Positions 1 to 11,500 of a stretch of 57,936 nt of DNA are shown here, in pieces. Position 1 is the stretch's first letter, and each line of letters opens with the position of its first letter. A program made the position numbers and the translations under genes. The notes under the pieces were generated by a model. It was given only the letters and a program-made list of their open reading frames with translations. It was not told the origin of the DNA and did not search any database. The DNA comes from an uncultured Pseudomonadota bacterium (GTDB lineage Bacteria > Pseudomonadota > Gammaproteobacteria > Steroidobacterales > Steroidobacteraceae), in the NCBI GenBank assembly GCA_903839465.1, contig CAIMCI010000364.1, positions 1-57,936 on the forward strand. The letters are read 5' to 3'.

Positions 1-2
1 AT

Positions 3-158
3 GGCGCGGCGCACGCGGCGGCGGCGCAGCGCGACCGCGATGCCGGCTGGGCGGCGTGTCAGGCCGGCCAGTACGCGGACGGCGTCAGCCAGCTGCGGCG
101 GGCCCTGCACGCGATCGGCGTGAAGCCGGTACGCCTCGGGGTCAGTCCTTCTTCCTGA
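3..158 (+). CDS. C-terminal fragment of an unidentified protein (5' end outside window)
   Basis: An open frame enters from the left edge and stops with TGA after 51 residues. It is Ala/Arg-rich, contains the segment LRRALHAIGVKPV, and ends within the 3' end of nth, so the two genes are convergent and overlap by 17 bp. The composition looks more protein-like than the other two frames (regular polar/hydrophobic alternation, one Trp, one Cys), but nothing identifies the family. It could be a chance frame in GC-rich DNA. Confidence 0.35.
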   Translation, partial: GAAHAAAAQRDRDAGWAACQAGQYADGVSQLRRALHAIGVKPVRLGVSPSS

Positions 159-870
159 CGGCGCGCGGCGCGGGCGAGCGCCGCCGCGTGGCGGCGCGCC
201 GGCCGGTCGCGAGGTCGAGCGGTACCGGGGCGGCCGGATCCGCGGTCTTCGGCCGGAACCGGCACAGGTCCGCCACCGGGCAGCGATAGCACTCCGGGCG
301 ACGGGCCTTGCAGACGTAGCGGCCGTGCAGGATCAGCCAGTGATGGGCGTCGCGGGCGAATGGCGCCGGCACTACCCGCATCAGGCGGTCCTCGACCGCG
401 CGGACTGTCTTGCCGGGCGCCAGACCGGTTCGGTTCGCGACCCTGAAGATGTGGGTATCGACGGCCATGACCGGCTCGCCGAATGCCGTGTTGAGCACGA
501 CGTTGGCGGTTTTCCGGCCGACCCCGGGCAGCGCCTCCAGCGCCTCCCGCTCGCGCGGGACTTCGCCGCCGTAGCGGCTGGCGAGGATGCCGGCCGTGGC
601 GATCACGTTCTTCGCCTTGGTCTGGTACAGGCCGATCGAGCGTATGAACGGCGTCAGCCCGTCGACCCCGAGCGCGCTCAGGCTGGCAGCCGTATCGGCG
701 ACCTTGAACAGCGGGCCCGTGGCGCGGTTGACCGACACGTCGGTTGCCTGCGCCGACAGGATGACGCTGACCAGGAGTTCGAACGGCGTGCGATAGACGA
801 GCTCGGTCGTGGGCCTCGGGTTGAGCGCACGCAGCCGGGTGAAGAAGGCCTCGACGGCGACCGGGGTCAT
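142..870 (-). CDS. nth: Endonuclease III (DNA glycosylase/AP lyase)
   Basis: Base-excision repair enzyme that removes oxidised pyrimidines and cleaves the abasic site. At 242 aa it is slightly longer than the E. coli enzyme (211 aa) because of a basic C-terminal tail. The helix-hairpin-helix LPGVGRKTA carries catalytic Lys120, Asp138 lies in AVDTH, and the [4Fe-4S] ligands Cys187, 194, 197 and 203 follow the C-x6-C-x2-C-x5-C pattern; all match E. coli numbering. The ATG start overlaps the stop of the upstream RnfB-like gene (ATGA), so translation is probably coupled. In Gammaproteobacteria nth commonly sits beside rnf/rsx genes, which this arrangement echoes. Confidence 0.97.
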   Translation of the reverse strand: MTPVAVEAFFTRLRALNPRPTTELVYRTPFELLVSVILSAQATDVSVNRATGPLFKVADTAASLSALGVDGLTPFIRSIGLYQTKAKNVIATAGILASRYGGEVPREREALEALPGVGRKTANVVLNTAFGEPVMAVDTHIFRVANRTGLAPGKTVRAVEDRLMRVVPAPFARDAHHWLILHGRYVCKARRPECYRCPVADLCRFRPKTADPAAPVPLDLATGRRAATRRRSPAPRAVRKKD

Positions 871-1421
871 GTCGGCCCCGGTGCGGCGTGGCTGGCGGCG
901 AGCAGCGCGGCGAGGTTCGCGGCGCGGGCGCGTTCCTCACGGGCGCTGCGCGCGTCCATCCGGTTGCGGTAGGCGAGGGCACGGTCGCTGATCTCGGCGG
1001 GCGTCAGCGGCGCCGCTGCCGCCGGCTGCATGCTGATGCAGTCGACCGGGCAGGCCGGCAGGCACAGGTCGCAGCCGCTGCAGTCCGCGGCCAGTACCGT
1101 GTGCATGTAGCGCCGGGCTCCGACGATGGCGTCGACCGGGCAGGCGGGGAGGCATTTGGCGCAGCCGATGCACAGCGCCTCGTCGATCACGGCCACGGTG
1201 GGCGGGGCGAAGCTGCCGGTCGACGGCTCGAGGGGCAGCGGTTCGCGGCCGAGTGCCGCCGCCAGCGCCGCGAGCGTGGACGGACCGCCCGGCGGGCAGC
1301 GGTTGGCGGGCGCGGAGTGCTCGGCCATGGCCTCGGCATACGGCCGGCAGCCGTCGTAGCCGCAACGGCGGCACTGCGTCTGTGGCAGCAACCGGTCCAG
1401 CAGGTCGGTCAGGGTGGCCAC
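867..1421 (-). CDS. RnfB/RsxB-like iron-sulfur ferredoxin protein
   Basis: 184-aa electron-transfer protein of the RnfB family. It has an N-terminal four-Cys cluster motif (Cys17, 20, 25, 42) followed by two ferredoxin [4Fe-4S] motifs (Cys84/87/90/94 and Cys114/117/120/124, each ending CP). The N-terminal membrane segment of true RnfB is absent: the protein starts directly with MATLTDLLDRLLPQ, so it is probably soluble. GTG start. No rnfA, C, D, G or E is present in the window. It overlaps nth by 4 nt and follows metG by 19 bp, so the three are probably co-transcribed. Its redox partner is unknown; this truncated RnfB beside nth is a recurring arrangement in rnf-less Gammaproteobacteria and Betaproteobacteria. 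Confidence 0.85.
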   Translation of the reverse strand: MATLTDLLDRLLPQTQCRRCGYDGCRPYAEAMAEHSAPANRCPPGGPSTLAALAAALGREPLPLEPSTGSFAPPTVAVIDEALCIGCAKCLPACPVDAIVGARRYMHTVLAADCSGCDLCLPACPVDCISMQPAAAAPLTPAEISDRALAYRNRMDARSAREERARAANLAALLAASHAAPGPT

Positions 1422-1440
1422 CGGCTCCGTCCCCGCGCGG

Positions 1441-3465
1441 CTACTTGACCCGCATGCCGGGCGCCGCTCCCGGGTCCGGGGTGACGAGGAAAATGTCGCC
1501 GCCGCCGGGACCGGCGGCCAGCACCATGCCTTCCGAGAGGCCGAATTTCATCTGCCGCGGCTTGAGGTTGGCGACAACGACGACGTGCCGACCGACCAGT
1601 GACTCCGGCGCGTAGGCGGCGCGGACGCCGGCGAAGACGGTTCGTTCGGAGTCACCGAGCGACAGGCGCAGGCGCAGGAGCTTGTCGGCGCCCTCCACCA
1701 GGGCGGCCTCCAGCACCCGCGCCACGCGCAGGTCGAGCTTCGCGAAGTCGTCGACCGTGATCTCGGCGGGCGCCGCCGCCGCCGGGGCGGCCTTGGTCGC
1801 GGCCTTCGTCGCGGGCTTGGCGGGGGCCGCGGCCGCGAGCGGCTCCGAGGCGACGAGCGCGCGCACGACCTGGGGGTCGAGCCGCATGAAGAGCGGTGCG
1901 TAGGGTGCCAGCGCCGTGCCGAGCAGCGGGCTCGCGAGCTGCTCCCAGGAGGTAAGCGGCGCGGCCAGGAACGCTTCCGCCGCGCGGGCGACCTCGGGCA
2001 GGACGGGCTTGAGGAAGCCGATCAGGACGCGGAAGAGGTTAAGACCCTGCGTGCACACCGCGACCACCTCGGCGGTGCGGGCCGGGTCCTTGGCCAGGTT
2101 CCAGGGCTTGTGGGCGTCGATGTACTGGTTGGCACGGTCGGCGAGCAGCATGATCTCGCGCATCGCCGCGGCGTAGTCCTTGGCCTCGTACAGCGCCCGC
2201 ACGCCGGATCCGGCGGCAATGAAATCGGCGTAGAGGGCGGGATCGGCGAGGTCGCCGGCCAGCCGGCCGCCCGACTTCTCGATGAAACCGGCGCAGCGGC
2301 TGGCGATGTTGACGACCTTGCCGACGAGATCCGAATTGACCCGGGCCACGAAGTCGTCGAGCGCAAGGTCGAGGTCATCGACACCGGCGCCGAGCTTGGC
2401 GGCAAAATAATAGCGCAGCGCCTCCGGCGGCAGCTTCGAGAGGTAGTCGCGGGCGAGGATGAACGTGCCGCGCGACTTCGACATCTTCTGGCCATTGACC
2501 GTGAGGAAACCGTGCACGTGCACGCCGGTCGGCTGGCGCAACCCCGCGCCGGCAAGCACCGCGGGCCAGAACAGTGTGTGGAAGTAGAGGATGTCCTTGC
2601 CGATGAAATGGTAGAGCTCGGTCGCGCTCCCTGCGCCCCACCAGTCGGCGAAATCGAGGCCGTGCGTTTTCGCATAGTGCTCGAAGCTGGCGATGTAGCC
2701 GATCGGGGCGTCGAGCCAGACGTAGAAGTACTTGCCGGGCGCACCCGGTATCTCGAAGCCGAAGTACGGCGACTCGCGTGAAATGTCCCAGTCCTTGAGA
2801 CCCGCCGTAAACCACTCGTCGAGCTTGTTCGCGACGCCGTCCTGCAGGGCGCCGGACCGGGTCCACGCCTTGAGCATCGGCTCGAAGGAGGTCAGTGCGA
2901 AGAACAGGTGCTCGGACTCGCGTTCGACGGGGCGCGTGCCGGTGACGACGGAGACCGGATCGATCAGTTCCGCGGGGCTGTAGGTGGAACCGCAGGACTC
3001 GCAGCTGTCGCCGTACTGGTCGGGCGTCTTGCAGACCGGGCACTTGCCCTTGACGTAACGGTCGGGGAGGAACATCCCGGCCTGCTCGTCATAGGCCTGG
3101 CGGACCGCGCGGCGGCGGATGTGGCCGGCCGCATCGAGAGCGCGGAAGATCGCTTCCGTGCGTTCGCGGTTCTCGGCGCTGTGGGTCGAGTGGAAGTTGT
3201 CGTGGCCGATCAGGAAGCCCTGGTAATCGGCGCGATGTTCGGCGGCGACCCGGCCGATCAGGTCCTCGGGGCTGATCCCCTCGGCCTGGGCCTTGAGCAT
3301 GATCGGCGTGCCGTGGGTGTCCTCGGCGCAGAAGTAGTAGGCCTCGTGCCCCGACAGGCGCTGGAAGCGGACCCAGATGTCGGTCTGGATCGCCTCCAGC
3401 AGGTGGCCCAGATGCAGCGGTCCGTTAGCGTAGGGCAGGGCGCTGGTGACGAGAATACGGCGCAT
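1441..3465 (-). CDS. metG: Methionyl-tRNA synthetase with C-terminal tRNA-binding domain
   Basis: Charges tRNA-Met with methionine in the cytoplasm. 674 aa, the long dimeric form. Visible features: class I HIGH motif as HLGH (residues 18-21), a zinc knuckle with Cys142/145 and Cys155/158, KMSKS at 327-331, an anticodon-binding helical domain, an Ala/Lys/Pro-rich linker around 540-570, and a C-terminal EMAP/Trbp111-type OB domain of roughly 105 residues beginning near [15 protein letters not shown]. The gene lies downstream of the pilT pair and upstream of the ferredoxin gene on the same strand. Elsewhere in Gammaproteobacteria metG is usually divergent from mrp; here about 4.6 kb of pilT/kinase genes separates them. 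Confidence 0.98.
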   Translation of the reverse strand: MRRILVTSALPYANGPLHLGHLLEAIQTDIWVRFQRLSGHEAYYFCAEDTHGTPIMLKAQAEGISPEDLIGRVAAEHRADYQGFLIGHDNFHSTHSAENRERTEAIFRALDAAGHIRRRAVRQAYDEQAGMFLPDRYVKGKCPVCKTPDQYGDSCESCGSTYSPAELIDPVSVVTGTRPVERESEHLFFALTSFEPMLKAWTRSGALQDGVANKLDEWFTAGLKDWDISRESPYFGFEIPGAPGKYFYVWLDAPIGYIASFEHYAKTHGLDFADWWGAGSATELYHFIGKDILYFHTLFWPAVLAGAGLRQPTGVHVHGFLTVNGQKMSKSRGTFILARDYLSKLPPEALRYYFAAKLGAGVDDLDLALDDFVARVNSDLVGKVVNIASRCAGFIEKSGGRLAGDLADPALYADFIAAGSGVRALYEAKDYAAAMREIMLLADRANQYIDAHKPWNLAKDPARTAEVVAVCTQGLNLFRVLIGFLKPVLPEVARAAEAFLAAPLTSWEQLASPLLGTALAPYAPLFMRLDPQVVRALVASEPLAAAAPAKPATKAATKAAPAAAAPAEITVDDFAKLDLRVARVLEAALVEGADKLLRLRLSLGDSERTVFAGVRAAYAPESLVGRHVVVVANLKPRQMKFGLSEGMVLAAGPGGGDIFLVTPDPGAAPGMRVK

Positions 3466-3546
3466 CGGCGGGCACTTCGCGGAACGTGGATAGACCCACT
3501 AGTATGCCACCGGGCGTGGCGTTGCGCGCGCCGCCTGCGGCCGGCC

Positions 3547-4620
3547 TCAGTCCGGCTCGGAGCCCTTGTACTGCTCGAAACGCGACTTGTTGATCGCCTT
3601 GCGGAAGGCGTCGAGGCCGGTGATCAGGCCGGCGTCGAGCAGGGACTGGATCGCCGCGTCCATGGTGCGCATGCCGTGCTGCGAGCCGCTCTGCATCGTC
3701 GTCTCCAGCTGGTCGATCTTGCCCTGCCGGATCAGGTTGCCGACGGCCGGCGTGTTGATCAGCACCTCGAGGGCCGCCACCCGGCCGCCCTTGCCGCCGG
3801 CGCGCGGAATCAGCTGCTGGGAAATCACCCCGCGGATGCTGGTCGAGAGCATCGTGCGGACGTGATTCTGCTTGTCGGCGGGGAAGGCGTTGACGATGCG
3901 GTCGATGGTCGCGCCCGCGCCGTTGGTGTGCAGCGTGCCCATTACCAGCACGCCCATTTCGGCCGCAGACACGGCGATCGAGATGGTTTCCAGGTCGCGC
4001 AACTCGCCGACCAGCACCACGTCGGGATCCTCGCGCAGCGCCGAGTGGATGGCGGCCGCGAAGGACGGGGCATGCACGCCGACCTCGCGCTGGCTTATGA
4101 GGCTCTTCTTGCGCGGGTGCACGAACTCGATCGGATCCTCGATCGTCAGAATGTGGCCCTGCATGTTCTGGTTGATGTCGTCGATCATCGCGGCGAGCGT
4201 GGTCGACTTGCCGCTGCCGGTCTTGCCGGTGACCAGTACCAGGCCGTTGGTGTGCCGGCAGAGCGCGCGTACCGCCGGCGGGATGTTCAGCTCGTCGAGC
4301 GTCAGCGCCTTGGCCGGGATTACCCGGAAGACCGCGCCCATGCCGCCGAGGTGGCGCAGGACGTTGACGCGAAAGCGCGCCAGGTCCGGCACCGCGTAGG
4401 CGAAGTCCGCACCCTCCTTTTCGGCGAACCGGGCGCGCGCCTTCGGCGGCATGATCTCCTCCAGCGCCTCCTTGACGAAGGACGGCGCGAGCCGTTCCTC
4501 CGACATCGGCCGCAGTTCGCCGTAGATGCGCAGTCGCGGCAGGTCGCTCGCCATGAAATGCAGGTCAGACGCCTTCTGCTTGACGATCTGGTGCAGGAAG
4601 CTGTCGATCTTGTTGGCCAT
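3547..4620 (-). CDS. pilT: PilT-type twitching motility ATPase (copy 1)
   Basis: Hexameric ATPase of the GspE/PilT family that powers retraction of type IV pili from the cytoplasmic side. 357 aa. Walker A GKTGSGKST (132-140), Asp box with TIEDPIEFVH (159-168), Walker B VVLVGE (201-206) with intact Glu, and His box GTLHTN (228-233). The C-terminal half (VISQQLIPRAGGKGGR, INTPAVGNLIRQGKI, tail longer than classical PilT) leans towards PilU. It starts 2 bp after the stop of the second PilT-like gene, indicating co-transcription. No pilin, pilB or pilC is in the window, so its pilus is encoded elsewhere. Confidence 0.93.
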   Translation of the reverse strand: MANKIDSFLHQIVKQKASDLHFMASDLPRLRIYGELRPMSEERLAPSFVKEALEEIMPPKARARFAEKEGADFAYAVPDLARFRVNVLRHLGGMGAVFRVIPAKALTLDELNIPPAVRALCRHTNGLVLVTGKTGSGKSTTLAAMIDDINQNMQGHILTIEDPIEFVHPRKKSLISQREVGVHAPSFAAAIHSALREDPDVVLVGELRDLETISIAVSAAEMGVLVMGTLHTNGAGATIDRIVNAFPADKQNHVRTMLSTSIRGVISQQLIPRAGGKGGRVAALEVLINTPAVGNLIRQGKIDQLETTMQSGSQHGMRTMDAAIQSLLDAGLITGLDAFRKAINKSRFEQYKGSEPD

Positions 4621-4622
4621 GG

Positions 4623-5717
4623 TCAGGTACCCGTCCCGTCCGCCTGGCCGGCCCGGGTCGGGTCGGTCACGAAGCGCTGGAACTGCTTCTTGTCGACCGC
4701 GTAGTCGTAGGCATCGTTCGGGTCGAGCTCGTGGGCCTGCAGGCCGGCGAGCAGGGCCTGGTCGAGGAGCTGCATCCCGACGTCGCGGCCGGTCTGCAGC
4801 TGGGCAGGCACCTGGTGCGTCTGGTCCATCTGGATCAGCTTGCCGATCGCGCGGTTCATCAGCATGATCTCGCAGATTGCCTTGCGGCCACGGCCCTCGG
4901 CGCGCTTCACGAGTATCTGGGTCACGACGGCGATGAGGCTCTGCGAGAGGAAGGCCTTGGTCTGCTCCCGCTCCTCGATCGGCAGCGCATCGATGATCCG
5001 GTCGATCGGCTTGACGGCGCTCGTCGTGTGCAACGTGCCGAACACGAGGTGGCCGGTCTCGGCCGCGGACATCGCCATCCGGATGGTGTCGGCATCGCGC
5101 ATTTCGCCGACGAGGATAACGTCCGGATCTTCGCGCATGGCGGCGCGCACGCCTTCGGCGAAGGACGGCACGTGCGTGCCGAGTTCGCGCTGGATGACCT
5201 GCGACTCCCGGCTCGGGTGGACGAACTCGATCGGATCCTCGAGGCTGATGATGTTGAGCCGCCGGGTCTGGTTCAGCTCGGCGATCATGGCGGCGAGGGT
5301 CGTCGACTTGCCGGTGCCGGTCGCACCGGTCACCAGGATCATGCCCTGGTGGTAGTCGAGGAGCTTGTTGATGACCGGCGGCAGCCCGAGCGTGTTCAGC
5401 GCCGGGGTCGTCGTCGGGATGGTCCGGAAGACCGCGCCGACCCCGGTTTCCTTGCGAAAGAGGTTCACCCGGTACCGGCCGCCCTCCTCGCTGACGTAAG
5501 AGAAGTCGAGGTCGTGTCCGGAGGCGAACTGGCTGCGCTGGGCGGGCGTCATGATCTCGTGCACGTAGCCTTCCAGTTCCGAATCCGAAAGGTCACGGAA
5601 GCGGATCGGCAGCAGGTCGCCATGCATGCGCAGCATCGGCGGTACGCCGACGGCGAGATGGATGTCCGAGCAGCCCTGGGCGTTGCCCAGCTTCAGGAAC
5701 GCGTCGATACGCGGCAT
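4623..5717 (-). CDS. pilT: PilT-type twitching motility ATPase (copy 2)
   Basis: 364-aa paralogue of the downstream ATPase. Walker A GATGTGKST (131-139), Walker B VILVGE (200-205) within EDPDVILVGEMRD, and His box GTLHTT (227-232) are intact, so it should be catalytically competent. The sequence SDIHLAVGVPPMLRMHGDL is typical of the PilT N-terminal PAS-like domain. The C-terminal tail after about 330 (YDYAVDKKQFQRFV onwards) is longer than in classical PilT. It lies 22 bp downstream of the HEAT-kinase gene and 2 bp upstream of copy 1. Which of the two corresponds functionally to PilT and which to PilU cannot be settled from motifs alone. Confidence 0.93.
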   Translation of the reverse strand: MPRIDAFLKLGNAQGCSDIHLAVGVPPMLRMHGDLLPIRFRDLSDSELEGYVHEIMTPAQRSQFASGHDLDFSYVSEEGGRYRVNLFRKETGVGAVFRTIPTTTPALNTLGLPPVINKLLDYHQGMILVTGATGTGKSTTLAAMIAELNQTRRLNIISLEDPIEFVHPSRESQVIQRELGTHVPSFAEGVRAAMREDPDVILVGEMRDADTIRMAMSAAETGHLVFGTLHTTSAVKPIDRIIDALPIEEREQTKAFLSQSLIAVVTQILVKRAEGRGRKAICEIMLMNRAIGKLIQMDQTHQVPAQLQTGRDVGMQLLDQALLAGLQAHELDPNDAYDYAVDKKQFQRFVTDPTRAGQADGTGT

Positions 5718-5739
5718 GGCTAGCCCTCTGTGCTACGGC

Positions 5740-8121
<2,382 letters not shown>

Positions 8122-8272
8122 TGCCACAGGCGCTACGTCATCCTTCGTCCAGGGCGTGCAGCCCGAAAAATGCCTGACCCGCGCCCGAAACGCGCCGGTC
8201 GGCCCCAATCCAGAGGTATATCGGCAAAAACCCGCATCTATTTACAGAGTATGCCACAGGCCACGTAGGGAC

Positions 8273-8301
8273 CTGCCAAGCGCGCGGTCGTCAGCTAGAC
8301 T
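8273..8301 (+). promoter_or_regulatory. Candidate sigma-70 promoter of mrp
   Basis: CTGCCA (8273-8278), a 17-bp spacer and TAGACT (8296-8301) lie 25 bp upstream of the mrp start in the 205-bp divergent region between the kinase gene and mrp. Each hexamer is an imperfect match, so this is a candidate only. Confidence 0.35.
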
Positions 8302-8326
8302 GTGCGGCCCCCACCGAGAGCACGCC

Positions 8327-9397
8327 ATGACCCCGATCGAGGCCCGCGCCGTCGTTGAAGCTGTCGTCGAGCCGCTCCTCGGCCGGCCGCTCGGCGCGGC
8401 GGTCGAGGACGTCAGGTCGGGGGCTGCCGGCATCGAGGTGCGGCTCGTCCTGCCCTTCCCGGTCGGCGGCTACGGCCCGCTGACCCAGGCACGCGTCGCC
8501 GAGGCGCTGCGCCGCCGCGGCCAAGACGGGCCGGTCGAGGTCGTTCTGCGTGCCGCGATCGGCGCCCATGCCGCGCAGAAGGGCGTCCCGCCGCTGCCTG
8601 GCATCAAGAACGTGCTTGCCGTGGCCTCCGGCAAGGGTGGCGTAGGCAAGTCGACGACCGCGGCGAACCTTGCGCTGGCCCTGGCCGCGCAGGGGGCGGC
8701 CGTGGGTCTGCTGGATGCCGACATCTACGGCCCGAGCCAGCCGCTGATGATGGGTCTGGCCGGCCAGCGGCCAAGAACCCGGGATGGCAAGAAGCTGGAG
8801 CCGCTCATCAGTCACGGCGTGGCGGTGATGTCGATCGGCTTCCTCATCGATGCGTCGCAGCCGATGGTCTGGCGGGGCCCGATGGTCACCCAGGCGCTGC
8901 TGCAGTTGCTTGGCGACACCGTGTGGGGCGAGCTCGACTACCTGATCGTCGACCTGCCGCCGGGCACGGGCGACATCCAGCTCACGCTCGCCCAGAGGGT
9001 GCCGGTCAGCGGCGCGGTGATCGTCACGACGCCCCAGGACATAGCCCTGCTCGATGCGCGCAAGGGCCTGCAGATGTTTCGCAAGGTCGACGTACCGGTA
9101 CTCGGCCTGATCGAGAACATGAGCACGCACGTCTGCCCCAACTGCGGCCACGAGGATGCGATCTTCGGCCACGGCGGCGGCGAACGGCTGGGCCTGGAGT
9201 TCGGCGTGCCGCTGCTCGGCTCGCTGCCGCTGGACACGACGATCCGCGCCCAGGCCGACGGCGGGACGCCGACGGTGGTCGGTGCGCCGGGCGGGGCCCT
9301 TGCCGAGCGCTACCACGCGATCGCGCGACTGGCGGCGGCGCGCCTCGAGGTCATCGCGACCGGCAGCTTTCCGACGCTCAGCGAGAGCGACGACTAG
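8327..9397 (+). CDS. apbC: Iron-sulfur cluster carrier protein Mrp/ApbC
   Basis: P-loop NTPase of the Mrp/NBP35 family that carries and delivers Fe-S clusters in the cytoplasm. 356 aa from the ATG at 8327; the reading frame extends further upstream, but that part has no similarity to the family. An N-terminal MIP18-like (DUF59) domain occupies residues 1 to about 85, followed by the deviant Walker A SGKGGVGKST (101-110), the Walker B region DYLIVDLPPGTGD, and the C-terminal CxxC (Cys270, Cys273) that binds the bridging cluster. It lies 69 bp upstream of dcd on the same strand, the standard gammaproteobacterial order. Confidence 0.96.
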   Translation: MTPIEARAVVEAVVEPLLGRPLGAAVEDVRSGAAGIEVRLVLPFPVGGYGPLTQARVAEALRRRGQDGPVEVVLRAAIGAHAAQKGVPPLPGIKNVLAVASGKGGVGKSTTAANLALALAAQGAAVGLLDADIYGPSQPLMMGLAGQRPRTRDGKKLEPLISHGVAVMSIGFLIDASQPMVWRGPMVTQALLQLLGDTVWGELDYLIVDLPPGTGDIQLTLAQRVPVSGAVIVTTPQDIALLDARKGLQMFRKVDVPVLGLIENMSTHVCPNCGHEDAIFGHGGGERLGLEFGVPLLGSLPLDTTIRAQADGGTPTVVGAPGGALAERYHAIARLAAARLEVIATGSFPTLSESDD

Positions 9398-9466
9398 GCG
9401 CCCGCCGGGCGCCGCAGAACAGAGATCCCGGCGAACCGGGGTCGGTGACGGGGGAATCTGCTAACA

Positions 9467-10030
9467 ATGAGCATCAAGTCGGACCGCTGGATCAGGCGCA
9501 TGGCCGCGCAGGGCATGATCGAACCGTTCGCCCCCGAGCAGGTTCGCACGGCGGACGGCAAGCGCATCGTGTCCTACGGCACGAGCAGCTACGGCTACGA
9601 CGTGCGCTGCGCGAACGAGTTCAAGATCTTCACCAACATCAACTCGACGATCGTCGACCCGAAGGCCTTCGACCCGCAGAGCTTCGTCGACGTACAGGCC
9701 GATGTCTGCCTCATCCCGCCGAACTCGTTCGCCCTGGCGCGGACGGTCGAGTTCTTCCGCATCCCGCGCAGCGTGCTGACCATCTGTCTTGGAAAGTCCA
9801 CGTACGCGCGCTGCGGCGTGATCGTCAACGTGACGCCGCTGGAACCCGAGTGGGAAGGGCACGTGACGCTCGAGTTCTCCAATACGACGCCGCTGCCGGC
9901 GAAGATCTACGCGAACGAGGGCGTTGCGCAGATGCTTTTCTTCGAGTCCGACGAAGTCTGTGAGACGTCCTACGCCGACCGGGGCGGCAAGTACATGGGC
10001 CAGCTCGGGGTCACGCTGCCGAAGGCCTGA
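9467..10030 (+). CDS. dcd: dCTP deaminase
   Basis: Converts dCTP to dUTP, feeding thymidylate synthesis. 187 aa, the length of the Pseudomonas/Legionella-type monofunctional enzyme. Conserved segments: SSYGYDVRC near residue 40, the [10 protein letters not shown] substrate loop, and the catalytic segment [16 protein letters not shown] in which the Glu of the EGH...EF pattern is the general base. It sits downstream of mrp on the same strand and faces the DUF3108 gene; the two stops are 25 bp apart with no obvious T-rich terminator between them. Confidence 0.97.
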   Translation: MSIKSDRWIRRMAAQGMIEPFAPEQVRTADGKRIVSYGTSSYGYDVRCANEFKIFTNINSTIVDPKAFDPQSFVDVQADVCLIPPNSFALARTVEFFRIPRSVLTICLGKSTYARCGVIVNVTPLEPEWEGHVTLEFSNTTPLPAKIYANEGVAQMLFFESDEVCETSYADRGGKYMGQLGVTLPKA

Positions 10031-10055
10031 CCGGCCGCGTCGACGCCGCGCACCG

Positions 10056-10835
10056 TCAGGGTTCGAGCGTTGCCCGCGACAGCTCGAAGAGCAGGCGGGT
10101 CTTGCCGTCCTCGAGTTGCGCGGCTCGCACCGGCAGGTAGCCGAGGGCCGGCGCGTACCAGTACCTCCAGGTCTTGTCGCGCCCGTCCGAACCCTTGCGC
10201 GCGCTCACCCAGACGACGGTTTCGTAACTGCCCTGCGGCGTGCGGACGGTCTCGTGGCCCACGGCCCGGTAGACGAAGGTCTTGACTTCACCCTGATCGA
10301 TCATCCGGTATTCCGCCGTGGTCTTGCCCGCCGCGAGGTCGTAGAGGATCGCGGCGCGTATCGACATCACGTCCTGCGTGCCCGCCGCCAGCTCGAGATC
10401 GAGGGGGTGGCCGGCGCTGGTGCCCGTGACGCGCCCGCGTTCCCAGTCGTAGTGCATCCTGACGTCGTCGGTGTGCGAGCCGCCGTCGTCCAGGTGGTAT
10501 GACTCGGGGACCACGCCGTTCGGGCCGACCTCGAATTCGCTGACCTCGCGCGAGTCGGCGCTGACCAGGAGTCGCGCGAGCAGGACCGGGTGCGGAATCG
10601 TCTCGTAGCGGTAATGGCCGGCCGCCGGCAGGGCCCGTAGCCTGAGTTCGAAGTCGCCGGCGCCGATGCCCTTGAAGGCGACCCGGTAGACCGCCGTGTG
10701 CGCCCGAAGCAGGGGTTCCGGGGCCGGTGCCGGCGCGCTTTGCGCCCGCGCGGGCAGGGCGGCCGGACCGAGCGCTGTGCCGGCGGTCGCCACGACGGCC
10801 AGCCACGTCGCGACGTTGCGGGCGGCGCGGTTCAC
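10056..10835 (-). CDS. Exported DUF3108 protein
   Basis: 259 aa with a Sec signal peptide (MNRAARNVATWLAVVATA..., cleavage likely near ARAQ at about residue 31). The mature part is a beta-rich DUF3108 domain, with the characteristic start YRVAFKGIGAGDFELRL and the C-terminal segment RYWYAPALGYLPVRA. The family is periplasmic and of unknown biochemical function; members are regularly found immediately after purN, as here. GTG start overlapping the purN stop (GTGA), so it is the third gene of purM-purN-DUF3108. Confidence 0.85.
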   Translation of the reverse strand: MNRAARNVATWLAVVATAGTALGPAALPARAQSAPAPAPEPLLRAHTAVYRVAFKGIGAGDFELRLRALPAAGHYRYETIPHPVLLARLLVSADSREVSEFEVGPNGVVPESYHLDDGGSHTDDVRMHYDWERGRVTGTSAGHPLDLELAAGTQDVMSIRAAILYDLAAGKTTAEYRMIDQGEVKTFVYRAVGHETVRTPQGSYETVVWVSARKGSDGRDKTWRYWYAPALGYLPVRAAQLEDGKTRLLFELSRATLEP

Positions 10836-11500
10836 GACGCGGCCTCGGGCGCTTGGAAGCGGACCGGGCGCGCGAGCGGCAGGCCGTCGAGGAAGACGGT
10901 CGCTCCCTCAAGCCGCAAGCGGCCGGCGGCAAACCAGTCGAGCACGACCGGATACAGCCGGTGCTCGGCAGCGCGCACGCGCCCGGCCAGCGAGTCGGCC
11001 GTGTCGTGCGGCTGCACGGCCACTTCGACCTGTGCGACCAGCGGACCGCCGTCGAGATCGGCGGTTACGAAGTGGATGCTGGTGCCGTGCACGCGATCGC
11101 CGGCGGCCAGGGCGCGATCGTGCGTATGCAGGCCGGGGTAGGCCGGCAGCAGCGACGGGTGGAGGTTGAGGAGCCGACCGGCGTAGTGATCGACGAAGCC
11201 GGCGCCGAAGATGCGCATGTAGCCCGCCAGCACGACGAGCTCGGCACCGCTCGCGTCGATCGCCGCCATCAAGGCCCGCTCGTGGGCCGCGCGGTCCGCA
11301 TAGTCCGCCGGTGCCACGGCCAGCGTCGGAATGCCAAAGGAGGCGGCACGCGCGAGGCCCGCGGCGGCAGGGCGGTCGGTCGCGGCGAGGCAGAGCTCGA
11401 GCGCCAGCCGGCCACCCGCCACCGCCTCGGCGATGGCCACCAGATTCGAGCCCGTGCCGGAGAAGAGGACCGCCGCGCGCGTCCGGCCCATGACGCGCAT
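10832..11500 (-). CDS. purN: Phosphoribosylglycinamide formyltransferase
   Basis: Transfers a formyl group from 10-formyl-THF to GAR, the third step of purine synthesis. 222 aa. The nucleotide loop FSGTGSN (13-19), the catalytic Asn112 and His114 in LLNLHPSLLP, and Asp150 in DLDGGPL correspond to E. coli Asn106, His108 and Asp144. The start is the ATG at 11500, which forms a TGATG junction with the purM stop; the open frame upstream runs through purM in another frame and is not coding. The second Met (11491) is an alternative. Confidence 0.96.
   Translation of the reverse strand: MRVMGRTRAAVLFSGTGSNLVAIAEAVAGGRLALELCLAATDRPAAAGLARAASFGIPTLAVAPADYADRAAHERALMAAIDASGAELVVLAGYMRIFGAGFVDHYAGRLLNLHPSLLPAYPGLHTHDRALAAGDRVHGTSIHFVTADLDGGPLVAQVEVAVQPHDTADSLAGRVRAAEHRLYPVVLDWFAAGRLRLEGATVFLDGLPLARPVRFQAPEAAS

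Noticed and set aside
8122-8208. Upstream 29-residue extension of the HEAT-kinase
   Set aside because: No HEAT-like character; the region is needed for the divergent promoters.
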